This document shows positions 1 through 6,526 of a stretch of 8,265 bases of DNA, in pieces. This DNA is from JACZQZ01 sp046756945. GTDB lineage: Bacteria > Pseudomonadota > Alphaproteobacteria > Rhodospirillales > 2-02-FULL-58-16. The position numbers were made by a program, and so were the translations under genes. Position 1 is the stretch's first letter. The number at the start of each line of letters is the position of its first letter. Location: the NCBI GenBank assembly GCA_046756945.1, contig JBHHXI010000126.1, positions 1 through 8,265 of the forward strand, read 5' to 3'. The notes under the pieces were generated by a model. That model was not told the origin of the DNA and searched no databases. It saw only the letters and a program-made list of their open reading frames with translations.

Positions 1-1
1 G

Positions 2-133
2 GCAGGGACCGCCGCCCCTTGCCGCACGGAGGCCGAGGCGATAGGTTGCCACGTCCGCGCCGCCGCGGTCCCGTCGGGCGGCGGCACCGCCAACGGGTCG
101 CGGCCCCGCCGGTCCGCGGCCAGCCGGAGTTGA
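2..133 (+). other. Left-edge stretch, possibly the C-terminal end of an upstream gene
   Basis: One plus-strand frame (codons starting at base 2) runs open from the window edge to a TGA at 131-133, three bases before the ATG of the next gene. Its codons almost all end in G or C, and the predicted tail is rich in Gly, Ser, Ala and Arg with no motif I recognise. In DNA this GC-rich, 44 open codons can arise by chance. A second plus-strand frame and all three minus-strand frames are also free of stops here, so coding cannot be established. If it is real, the tail would be nearly joined to the 137-877 gene and could be co-transcribed with it. I see no RNA gene or convincing promoter in 1-136. Confidence 0.2.
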
Positions 134-136
134 CCC

Positions 137-877
137 ATGAGCGACGACGCGGGTGAGATCGACGAGGTCGCCGAAGGCTTCGTCCGCGATCTCACCGAAA
201 GCGTGCGCGAGATGACCGTGCGTCTCCTTGGTCCGGGGCGCTCCGCCGAAAGCGTCCTCGCCCTGGCCCGCAACCTGCTGAACATCTTCGACCTTACCCA
301 GGAACGCATGGCCGCCATGTTCCCGCCGGGCCAGCCGGTGGCGTGCAAGGCGGGGTGCACGTACTGCTGCCACCTGTTGGTCTTCACCGACGCGCCGACG
401 GTGTTGCTCATCGCCGACGATCTCCGGCGAACCCTGGCGCCCGCCGCCGTCGACGAGCTGACGGCCCGGCTGGCGGCCTTCGAGGAAGCGGATTACGGCC
501 TTTCCATGGTGCCGCGCCCCGCCTGTCCCCTTCTCGTCGACGACTTGTGCCAGGCCTACGACAGGCGTCCGCTGGTCTGCCGCGCCCAGAACGCGCTGGA
601 TGTCTACCAGTGCCTGAAGAAATACGAAGGCGGGCGCAAGATGGTCCTCGCCCACGACATCCCGCTGATCGTCTGGAACGCGGTGTCGGACGGCCTGTCG
701 GCGGGCCTGGCCGAGGCCGGGCTGGGGACGGACGGCACCGTGGAGCTTTCCAAGGCGCTGCGCATCGCCCTGGAGACGCCCGACGCGCCGCGCCGCTGGC
801 TGGCCGGCGAGGCGCTGTTCGCCCCGGCCCGGTGGAGCGGCGCCGGTGGCGAGCACCGCCTGCCCGGATACCATTAG
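137..877 (+). CDS. YkgJ-family cysteine-cluster protein (CxxxCxxCC domain)
   Basis: This 246-residue soluble protein has the YkgJ/CxxCxxCC domain, predicted to bind zinc or an iron-sulfur centre. The core cluster is Cys70-x3-Cys74-x2-Cys77-Cys78 (CKAGCTYCC). It is followed by Cys130 in a CPLL context, Cys138 in LCQAYDRRP, Cys148 in VCRAQ and Cys159, the usual spacing of a second ligand set with the conserved 'Y-x-x-RP-x-x-CR' segment. There is no signal peptide or membrane segment. The first ~65 residues are a helical, acidic N-terminal extension. The start is supported by GGAG at 126-129, seven bases before the ATG. The molecular function of the family is not established. The gene is convergent with the sulfonate operon (75 bases between stops), so it need not share its role. 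Family assignment is secure; function is unknown. Confidence 0.85.
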   Translation: MSDDAGEIDEVAEGFVRDLTESVREMTVRLLGPGRSAESVLALARNLLNIFDLTQERMAAMFPPGQPVACKAGCTYCCHLLVFTDAPTVLLIADDLRRTLAPAAVDELTARLAAFEEADYGLSMVPRPACPLLVDDLCQAYDRRPLVCRAQNALDVYQCLKKYEGGRKMVLAHDIPLIVWNAVSDGLSAGLAEAGLGTDGTVELSKALRIALETPDAPRRWLAGEALFAPARWSGAGGEHRLPGYH

Positions 878-952
878 CAGCGATCGCCCGGCCACAGGAA
901 GGGGCCTGCCCCCGGGCGGCGCGCGCTCCGCTGTTGGCGCCGCGTTCCGGCG
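878..952. other. Convergent gap between the cysteine-cluster gene and pta
   Basis: Two genes end here facing one another, so transcription should stop in this region. The only self-complementary string I see is GGGGCCTGCCCC around 901-912, a four-base-pair GC stem with a four-base loop and no T run on either strand. That is not a convincing intrinsic terminator. Termination may be Rho-dependent or absent. Confidence 0.3.
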
Positions 953-1882
953 TCAGCCCGGGGTCCGTTCCGCCGCCACGATCGCGGCCAGCGCCGCCGA
1001 CGCCAGGCGTGCCTCGGGCGGGTCGGCCCGCGAGGTGAGCACGATGGGCACGCGGGCGCCGATGACGATGCCGGCGGCGGTGGCGCTCATGAAATAGACC
1101 AGCTGTTTGTACAGGAAATTCCCCGATTCCAGGTTGGGCACGACCAGGATGTCGGCGCGCCCGGCGACCGGGCTGTCGACGCCCTTGATCGCGGCCGCCT
1201 CGGGCGAGACCGCGTTGTCGAAGCTGAGGGGCCCGTCCACCACGGCTCCCGGGACGGCGCCGCCGTTCGCCCGCTTGACCACCTCGGCGGCCTCGACGCT
1301 GGAGGGCATGGCGGCGTTCACGGTCTCGGCGCCCGACAGCACCGCCACCCTGGGCTCGGTGGTGCCCAGGGCATGGGCCAGGTCGACGGCGTTGCGGACG
1401 ATGTCGATTTTGTCGTCGATACCGGGCTTTACGTTGATCACCCCGTCCGTGATGTGCATCACCCGGTCCCGTCCGGGCACCGTCATGTGGAAGACGTGGC
1501 TGATCCTGCGCCCGGTGCGCAGGCCCGCCGCGCGGTCCAGCACGGCGCGCATGAGCGCCTCGGTATGCACGTGGCCCTTCATGATCGCGGCGGCGTCGCC
1601 GTCCCTGGCCAGCCGCGCCGCCGTCTCCGCCGCCCCGGTCTCGTCGCCGGCGGCGACGACGCGCAGGTGCGCGATGTTCCAGTCCATGTCGCGGGCGATG
1701 GCCGCGATGGCGCCGGCATCGCCGATGAGCACCGGCTCCATGAGCCCCGCCTCGGCGGCGCGGCGCGCGCTTTCCATGGCCACCGGATGGCCGGCCCCGG
1801 CGACGGCCATGGTCAGGCGCGGCGCACGGCGCGCCTTGTCGATCAGGTAGGCCGGGACCTCGAAGGGTACGGTACTCAGCAT
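953..1882 (-). CDS. pta: Phosphate acetyltransferase (short PTA/PTB family)
   Basis: This enzyme transfers the acetyl group of acetyl phosphate to CoA, giving acetyl-CoA and phosphate. In the Xsc pathway it follows sulfoacetaldehyde acetyltransferase. The 309 residues form a single PTA/PTB domain of the size of phosphate butyryltransferases, without the N-terminal regulatory half of long Pta enzymes. Visible conserved segments are KGHVHT (102-107), TDGVINVKP (145-153), GPLSFDNAVS (217-226), VPNLESGNFLYKQL (248-261) and GARVPIVLTSRAD (275-287). The start is the first ATG after an in-frame TGA six codons upstream. It has no clear Shine-Dalgarno sequence, so it may rely on coupling to xsc, which ends 64 bases earlier on the same strand. 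Sequence alone cannot exclude a butyryl or other acyl preference; the xsc neighbour makes acetyl likely. No acetate kinase gene is nearby. Confidence 0.85.
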   Translation of the reverse strand: MLSTVPFEVPAYLIDKARRAPRLTMAVAGAGHPVAMESARRAAEAGLMEPVLIGDAGAIAAIARDMDWNIAHLRVVAAGDETGAAETAARLARDGDAAAIMKGHVHTEALMRAVLDRAAGLRTGRRISHVFHMTVPGRDRVMHITDGVINVKPGIDDKIDIVRNAVDLAHALGTTEPRVAVLSGAETVNAAMPSSVEAAEVVKRANGGAVPGAVVDGPLSFDNAVSPEAAAIKGVDSPVAGRADILVVPNLESGNFLYKQLVYFMSATAAGIVIGARVPIVLTSRADPPEARLASAALAAIVAAERTPG

Positions 1883-1946
1883 GGGCGGTGTCTTGGCGCG
1901 TCGTCAGCGGCGCCCGTCAAGGGTACGGGGAACGGCCCGGCGCCGT

Positions 1947-3665
1947 TCAGGTGACGGTGTAGTCCTTGTACTTGTCGAGCAGCCGGACCGGTTTTTTCAG
2001 GGCGTCGCGGCGGAACGGGTCGCCGAGCTCGCGGGTCACCATGATCTCGACCACGCACATTTTTTCCGACGCCGTCGCCGTGGCCAGGGCGTCGCCGATC
2101 TGGTCGGGATGGTCCACGGTGATGCCGTCGGCGCCCATGGCCTTGGCGATGCCGGCGAAGCTCGGGTTCTCCAGGTTGGTGCCGACGTAGCGGTCCGAGT
2201 AGAAGTCCACCTGGTTCTTCTTCTCGGCCCCCCACTGGCCGTTGTTGAAGACCACGGCGGTCACCGGGATGTTCTCGCGCACGCAGGTCAGCGTCTCGGC
2301 GAGGCTCATGCCCCAGGCGCCGTCGCCGACATAGGCGATGGCGGGGCGCCCCGGTTCCGCCACCTTGGCGCCGATGGCCGTGGGGAAGGCGTAGCCGCAG
2401 TTGCCGAAGCTCATGGCGGCGAAGAAGCTCTTCGGCTGTTCGAACCGCAGATAGCTGTTGGCCACCGAACAGATGTTGCCGATGTCGGTGGTCACCATGG
2501 CGTCCCTGGGCAGCGCCTTCTCCAGCTCGCGCAGGGCGCGGCGCGGCGGGATCGGCGAGCCGTCGGGGGCGGAAAGCGCAACCAGCTCCTTTTCCCAGGC
2601 GTCCTTGGCGCTGTTCACCTCGGCCATGCGGGCGTCGCGGTTGCCGTGGGCGGCGACGGGCACGTTCTGCGCCTTGATGCGTTCCAGGATCGCCGCCGCC
2701 GCGCCCCCGGCGTCGCCGAGGACGGCCACCGATATCTCCTTGACCAGGCCGAGCATGCGGTGGTCGCTGTCCACCTGGATGATCCTGGCGTCCTTCGGCC
2801 AGTACTCCATGCCGTACTGGGGCAGGGTGCCGAAGGGCCCGAGGCGGGTGCCGAGCGCCAGCACCACGTCGGCCCTGGCGATCACGTTCATCGCCGCCTT
2901 CGAGCCCTGGTAGCCCAGCGGCCCGCACATCAGCGGGTGGCCGGCCGGGAAGGCGTCGTTGTGCAGGTAGCTGGTCACCACCGGCGCCGACAGGTGCTCG
3001 GCCAGGGCCGTGGCCGCCTCGACGCCGTCCGACATGATGACGCCGCCGCCGGCGAGGATGACCGGGAATTCCGCCCCGGCCAGGACCTTCGCCGCCGCCG
3101 CCAGGCTCTCGGCCCCGCCGGCGCCGCGCTCGATCTTCTGCGGCCTGGGGATGTCGACGTCGATGTCGCCGTAGAAATGGTCGCGCGGGATGTTGATCTG
3201 CACCGGGCCGCGTTCGGCCAGCGCCAGGTCGAAGGCGCGCCCGGTCAGCTCGGCGATGCGCCCGGGGCCGGGCACATGGGCCTGGAACCTGGTGATCTTG
3301 GAGAAGATGGGCAGCTGCTCGGTCTCCTGGAAACCGCCGAGGCCGATGGTGGTGCTGCCCGTCTCCGGCGTGATGCAGACGACCGGCGAATGGGCCCAGT
3401 AGGCGGCGGCGATGGAGGTGACGAAATTGGTGATCCCGGGGCCGTTCTGGCCGATGCACACGCCGTGGCGGTTGCTCACCCGCGAGTAGCCGTCCGCCAT
3501 GTGCCCCGCGCCCTGCTCGTGGGCGACCGAGATGAACCGGATTCCCGCCGGCTCGAAGATGTCGAGCGCGTCCATGTAGGCCGAACCGACGATGCCGAAG
3601 ATATCGGTGACGCCCTGGGCGACCAGGGTCTCGACGAAAGCCTCGCTCGGCGTCATGCGGGTCAT
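1947..3665 (-). CDS. xsc: Sulfoacetaldehyde acetyltransferase
   Basis: Xsc (EC 2.3.3.15) is a thiamine-diphosphate enzyme that cleaves the C-S bond: sulfoacetaldehyde plus phosphate gives acetyl phosphate and sulfite. The 572-residue protein has the three-domain layout of the acetolactate-synthase fold. The N-terminal pyrimidine-binding domain carries FGIVGSAYM (23-31) and the catalytic Glu50 in AHEQGAG. A central domain spans about 185-340. The C-terminal diphosphate-binding domain has GDG at 447-449 and NN at 474-475. The SAYM segment, QNGPGITNFVT (73-83), GGFQE (110-114), INIPRD (157-162) and the ending FRRDALKKPVRLLDKYKDY separate Xsc from acetolactate synthase and glyoxylate carboligase. 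The start at 3665 fits the family N-terminus and has GGAGGA at 3673-3678; starting at the ATG at 3758 would add 31 residues the family lacks. It lies between ald and pta on one strand, as expected for a sulfonate dissimilation operon. Confidence 0.95.
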   Translation of the reverse strand: MTRMTPSEAFVETLVAQGVTDIFGIVGSAYMDALDIFEPAGIRFISVAHEQGAGHMADGYSRVSNRHGVCIGQNGPGITNFVTSIAAAYWAHSPVVCITPETGSTTIGLGGFQETEQLPIFSKITRFQAHVPGPGRIAELTGRAFDLALAERGPVQINIPRDHFYGDIDVDIPRPQKIERGAGGAESLAAAAKVLAGAEFPVILAGGGVIMSDGVEAATALAEHLSAPVVTSYLHNDAFPAGHPLMCGPLGYQGSKAAMNVIARADVVLALGTRLGPFGTLPQYGMEYWPKDARIIQVDSDHRMLGLVKEISVAVLGDAGGAAAAILERIKAQNVPVAAHGNRDARMAEVNSAKDAWEKELVALSAPDGSPIPPRRALRELEKALPRDAMVTTDIGNICSVANSYLRFEQPKSFFAAMSFGNCGYAFPTAIGAKVAEPGRPAIAYVGDGAWGMSLAETLTCVRENIPVTAVVFNNGQWGAEKKNQVDFYSDRYVGTNLENPSFAGIAKAMGADGITVDHPDQIGDALATATASEKMCVVEIMVTRELGDPFRRDALKKPVRLLDKYKDYTVT

Positions 3666-3672
3666 GGTGACT

Positions 3673-3678
3673 TCCTCC
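3673..3678 (-). promoter_or_regulatory. Ribosome binding site that fixes the xsc start
   Basis: Read on the minus strand this is GGAGGA, seven bases before the ATG at 3663-3665. It is the strongest Shine-Dalgarno sequence in the operon and argues for this start over the in-frame ATG at 3758. Confidence 0.8.
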
Positions 3679-3692
3679 CAATTGTTTTTCGC

Positions 3693-3709
3693 GGCCGCCC
3701 GGCGCGGCC
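3693..3709 (-). other. GC hairpin in the ald-xsc gap
   Basis: GGCCGC and GCGGCC form a perfect six-base-pair stem around a five-base loop, about 15 bases upstream of the xsc ribosome binding site. On the transcribed minus strand it is followed by an A run, not a T run, so it is not an intrinsic terminator. It could be an mRNA stability or processing structure, or chance in GC-rich DNA. Confidence 0.3.
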
Positions 3710-3711
3710 TT

Positions 3712-3729
3712 TGGTCGAACACTGTACCA
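3712..3729. promoter_or_regulatory. Possible operator, TGGT-N10-ACCA dyad
   Basis: The partial palindrome TGGTCGAACACTGTACCA sits in the 97-base ald-xsc gap. The outer four bases of each arm match, plus one inner pair. On the minus strand it contains TGGTACAGT, which resembles an extended -10 box, with no good -35. TGGT/ACCA arms are common in GntR-family operators, but I have no direct evidence for a regulator. A secondary promoter or operator for xsc is only a suggestion. Confidence 0.2.
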
Positions 3730-3762
3730 CGGGGCGCCCGACCCGGGGACGGGAACAAAGGT

Positions 3763-4881
3763 TCAGGCGCCGAGCGCCTTCAGCGGGTCCACGTAGTCAT
3801 AGCCCAAGTCCTCGGCGACGGCCCTGAACGTTACCTTACCCGCACAGACGTTCAGGCCGGTACGAAAATACGGGCTTTCCGTCAGGGCCTTCCGATACCC
3901 CTTGTCGGCGAGGGCCAGGATATAGGGCAGGGTGACGTTGTTCAGCGCCAACGTGGACGTGCGCGGAACGGCGCCCGGCATGTTGGCGACGCAATAGTGT
4001 ACCACGTCGTCGACCACGTAGGTGGGCTCGGCATGGGTGGTCGGGCGCGAGGTTTCGAAACATCCGCCCTGGTCGATGGCGACGTCCACCAGCACCGATC
4101 CCGGCGCCATGCGCCCGACCATGTCCCGGGTGACCAGCTTCGGCGCCTCGGCGCCGGGCACGAGGACGCCGCCGATGACGAGATCGGCGCCCAGCACGCA
4201 GTCCTCCAGCGCCGCCTTCGTCGAGTAAACGGTGCTCAGGCCCGGGCCGAAGCGGATGATGAGGTGGCGCAGCACGTCGATGTCGCGGTCGAGCACGGTG
4301 ACATGGGCCGCCATGCCGAGGGCCATGTAGATGGCGTTCTCGCCGACCACGCCGCCGCCGATGACAACGACCTTGGCCGGCGCCACGCCGGGGACGCCGC
4401 CGAGCAGGATTCCCTTGCCGCCGTTCTCGCGTTCCAGGCAATGGGCCCCGGCCTGGATGGACATACGCCCGGCGACCTGGGACATGGGCGCCAGAAGGGG
4501 CAGGCCGCCGCCGGCGTCGGTCACGGTTTCATAGGCGATGCAAATGGCGCCGCTGTCCACCAGGTCCCGGGTCTGGTCGGGGTCCGGCGCAAGATGCAGA
4601 TAGGTGAACAAAATCTGGCCGGGGCGCAAACGCTTGCGCTCCCCGGCCTGGGGTTCCTTGACCTTGACGATCATGTCGGCCCCGGCGAACACCTCGTCGG
4701 CGGTGGCGGCGACGGCGGCGCCCGCGGCCTCAAAGGCGGCGTCCGAACAGCCGATGCCGGCCCCCGCGTTCGTCTCGACCATCACCGTATGGCCGTGGGC
4801 CACCGCTTCGCGGACACTGGACGGAGTCATGCCGACCCGGAATTCGTTGTCCTTGATCTCCTTCGGCACGCCGATCAGCAT
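3763..4881 (-). CDS. ald: Alanine dehydrogenase
   Basis: Ald (EC 1.4.1.1) oxidatively deaminates L-alanine to pyruvate and ammonium with NAD+. Here it would regenerate the pyruvate used by the adjacent aminotransferase. The 372-residue length equals the family norm. Residues line up with the well-studied enzymes: Arg15 and Lys75 for substrate carboxylate and carbonyl, His96 (YLHLAPD) and Asp270 (VAIDQGG) for catalysis, the Rossmann loop GGGVVG at 175-180, and Asp198 for the NAD ribose. MLIGVPKEIKDNEFRVGMTP is the canonical N-terminus. The start at 4881 has GGAGAGG at 4889-4895; starting at the ATG at 5007 would add 42 unrelated residues. It is the first gene of the minus-strand set, read away from the aminotransferase, with 97 bases before xsc. 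Cytoplasmic and very probably intact. Confidence 0.96.
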   Translation of the reverse strand: MLIGVPKEIKDNEFRVGMTPSSVREAVAHGHTVMVETNAGAGIGCSDAAFEAAGAAVAATADEVFAGADMIVKVKEPQAGERKRLRPGQILFTYLHLAPDPDQTRDLVDSGAICIAYETVTDAGGGLPLLAPMSQVAGRMSIQAGAHCLERENGGKGILLGGVPGVAPAKVVVIGGGVVGENAIYMALGMAAHVTVLDRDIDVLRHLIIRFGPGLSTVYSTKAALEDCVLGADLVIGGVLVPGAEAPKLVTRDMVGRMAPGSVLVDVAIDQGGCFETSRPTTHAEPTYVVDDVVHYCVANMPGAVPRTSTLALNNVTLPYILALADKGYRKALTESPYFRTGLNVCAGKVTFRAVAEDLGYDYVDPLKALGA

Positions 4882-4888
4882 CTGTACC

Positions 4889-4895
4889 CCTCTCC
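4889..4895 (-). promoter_or_regulatory. Ribosome binding site that fixes the ald start
   Basis: Read on the minus strand this is GGAGAGG, seven bases before the ATG at 4879-4881. It supports the family-length start rather than the upstream in-frame ATG at 5007. Confidence 0.7.
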
Positions 4896-4956
4896 GGCGG
4901 AGTTCCCGGGATGGCTCGCCAACCCCTTGCAACGACGGGGAATCCGTGCTTTCGCA

Positions 4957-4990
4957 CCGGATCCGGTCTTGCGCCGGGCAAGTGAGTACT
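4957..4990. promoter_or_regulatory. Palindrome cluster in the divergent ald/aminotransferase control region
   Basis: The 252 bases between the two divergent starts must hold the promoters of both operons. In 34 bases there are three consecutive palindromes: CCGGATCCGG (4957-4966), CTTGC-N5-GCAAG (4968-4982) and AGTACT (4985-4990). Further CTTGC/GCAAG half-sites lie at 4926-4930 (inside CTTGCAA) and 5036-5040. I could not assign confident -35/-10 boxes on either strand. A shared operator for a regulator of both operons is the natural reading. The CTGGAC-type repeats I recall for TauR operators are not present. The bound protein is unknown. Confidence 0.35.
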
Positions 4991-5133
4991 AGAGTGGCTC
5001 CCTTCAAGGCATTATGGTGGAGCCCAAATGGCGGCGCAAGGAAGGCCCGGACGCGAATTCACCCGGCGCCTCCGGCACCCGCGAAGGTCGCGGCCGCCCC
5101 GGCAATTCTTGAACACGATGGGAAGCGAGCCCA

Positions 5134-6450
5134 ATGCAATACCCGGCAAACACCCTGGAACATCACTGGATGCCGTTTACCGCGAACCGGGATTTCAAGG
5201 CCGATCCACGGCTTGTCGTCCGCGGCGAGGGGATCCATTACTGGAACCACAAGGGCGACCGCATCATCGACGGCTCGTCGGGGCTGTTCTGCTCCGCCGC
5301 CGGTCACGGGCGCCCCGAGATCGCCGACGCCGTGGCCAGGCAACTCCTCGAAATGGACTTCGCGGCGCCCTTCCAGATGGGGCATCCGGCGTCCTTCGAG
5401 GTGGCGCGGCGCGTCGCCGCCCTGACCCCGGGGGACCTGAACCACGTGTTCTTCGTCAATTCGGGGTCCGAGGCCGTGGACACCGCCCTCAAGATCGCCC
5501 TCGCCTACGCCAGCGCCCGCGGCGAGGGACGCCGCCAAAGGTTCGTCTCGCGCGAGCGGGCCTATCACGGGGTCAACGTCGGCGGCACCTCGCTGAGCGG
5601 CATCATGAAGAACCGCGAGGCCTTCGGCGCCATGATGCCCGGCGTCGTGCACATGCGCCACACCTGGCTGCCCGAGAACCGCTTCACCAGGGGCCAGCCG
5701 GAGACCGGCGCCGAGCTGGCCGAGGACCTGCAGCGCATCGCCGAGCTGGTCGGCGGAAACACCATCGCCGCCTGTTTCATCGAGCCCATCGCCGGGTCCA
5801 CGGGAATCCTGGTGCCGCCCAAGGGGTACCTGGAGAGGCTGCGGGAGATCTGCGACGCACACGGCATCCTGCTCGTTTTCGACGAGGTGATCTGCGGCTT
5901 CGGGCGCACCGGCAAGGCGTTCGCCGCGCAAAGCTTCGGCGTCACGCCGGACATCATCACCATGGCCAAGGCGCTGACCAACGCCGCCCAGCCCATGGGC
6001 GCCGTGGCGGTGCGCGACGACATTTACGACACCGTGGTCGACGCGGCGCCCGAGCAGTCGGTCGAGCTGTTCCACGGCTACACCTATTCGGGACACCCGG
6101 CGGCCTGCGCCGCCGCGCTCGCGACCCTCGATATCTACGAGCGCGAAAACCTGTTCGAGCGGGCGGCCGGGATGTCGCCCTATTTCCTGGACGGGATTTT
6201 CGCCCTCGAGGACGTGCCCGGGGTGACCGACATCCGCGGCTACGGGATGATCGCCGGCGTCGACATCGCGCCGGGGCCGGTGCCGGGATTACGCGGCTAC
6301 GAGGCGACCAAGCGCCTGTTCCGCGCCGGGCTGCACGTCAAGTTCACGGGCGATTGCGCGCTGGTGGCGCCGCCGCTGATCGCCGGGAAGAGCGACATCG
6401 ACGAAATCTGCTTCATGCTGCGCGACGTCCTCGGCGGCATGGAGGACTGA
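5134..6450 (+). CDS. Class III omega-amino acid:pyruvate aminotransferase (taurine and/or beta-alanine)
   Basis: This pyridoxal-phosphate enzyme should transfer an omega-amino group (taurine, beta-alanine, perhaps hypotaurine) to pyruvate, giving L-alanine and an aldehyde. The 438 residues follow beta-alanine:pyruvate aminotransferases closely: HHWMPFTANRDFKADPRL at 10-27, NSGSEA (109-114) for cofactor phosphate, YHG (144-146), FDEVICGFGRTG with Asp250, and the Schiff-base Lys279 in TMAKALTN. HGYTYSGHPAACAA is at 314-327. Classical Tpa from sulfonate operons, as I recall it, has a different N-terminus and active-site loops, so I leave the symbol blank. Lys403 (HVKFTGD) sits where omega-transaminases usually have a substrate-carboxylate-binding Arg. 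The start has GGGAAG eight bases upstream (5120-5125). It is divergent from ald and 76 bases before the semialdehyde dehydrogenase gene. The class is certain; the natural substrate is inferred from context. Confidence 0.9.
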   Translation: MQYPANTLEHHWMPFTANRDFKADPRLVVRGEGIHYWNHKGDRIIDGSSGLFCSAAGHGRPEIADAVARQLLEMDFAAPFQMGHPASFEVARRVAALTPGDLNHVFFVNSGSEAVDTALKIALAYASARGEGRRQRFVSRERAYHGVNVGGTSLSGIMKNREAFGAMMPGVVHMRHTWLPENRFTRGQPETGAELAEDLQRIAELVGGNTIAACFIEPIAGSTGILVPPKGYLERLREICDAHGILLVFDEVICGFGRTGKAFAAQSFGVTPDIITMAKALTNAAQPMGAVAVRDDIYDTVVDAAPEQSVELFHGYTYSGHPAACAAALATLDIYERENLFERAAGMSPYFLDGIFALEDVPGVTDIRGYGMIAGVDIAPGPVPGLRGYEATKRLFRAGLHVKFTGDCALVAPPLIAGKSDIDEICFMLRDVLGGMED

Positions 6451-6454
6451 CCGC

Positions 6455-6473
6455 GGCCGGCGCGCGGCCGGCC
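6455..6473 (+). other. GC hairpin between the aminotransferase and mmsA genes
   Basis: GGCCGG (6455-6460) pairs with CCGGCC (6468-6473) around a seven-base loop, starting five bases after the aminotransferase stop. No T run follows, and mmsA has its own ribosome binding site (GGGAGG at 6512-6517). A processing or stability structure that tunes the ratio of the two proteins is possible; chance in GC-rich DNA is the alternative. Confidence 0.25.
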
Positions 6474-6526
6474 CCGGACACGACGGGACCGGGCGCCACA
6501 CCATTCTGGGCGGGAGGCGCGAAAAC

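Noticed and set aside
901..912. Possible bidirectional terminator in the convergent gap
   Set aside because: Only four base pairs and no T run on either strand.
1947..3665. Acetolactate synthase or glyoxylate carboligase as the identity of the thiamine-diphosphate enzyme
   Set aside because: The fold is shared, but the SAYM segment, the C-terminal FRRDALKKPVR...DKYKDY ending and the ald/pta neighbours fit Xsc.
1876..3681. Minus-strand open frame of 601 codons overlapping all of xsc in another frame
   Set aside because: Its translation is Arg/Gly/Pro/His-rich low-complexity sequence, typical of an out-of-frame reading of GC-rich DNA. The xsc frame has full catalytic motifs and a good ribosome binding site.
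1881..3827. Plus-strand open frame of 648 codons antisense to xsc
   Set aside because: It is the antisense shadow of a gene whose codons end in G/C; composition is skewed and no family motif is visible. Length alone is not evidence at this GC content.
3592..4992. Plus-strand open frame of 466 codons antisense to ald and the xsc start
   Set aside because: It crosses two real genes and their gap with no motif; same antisense artefact.
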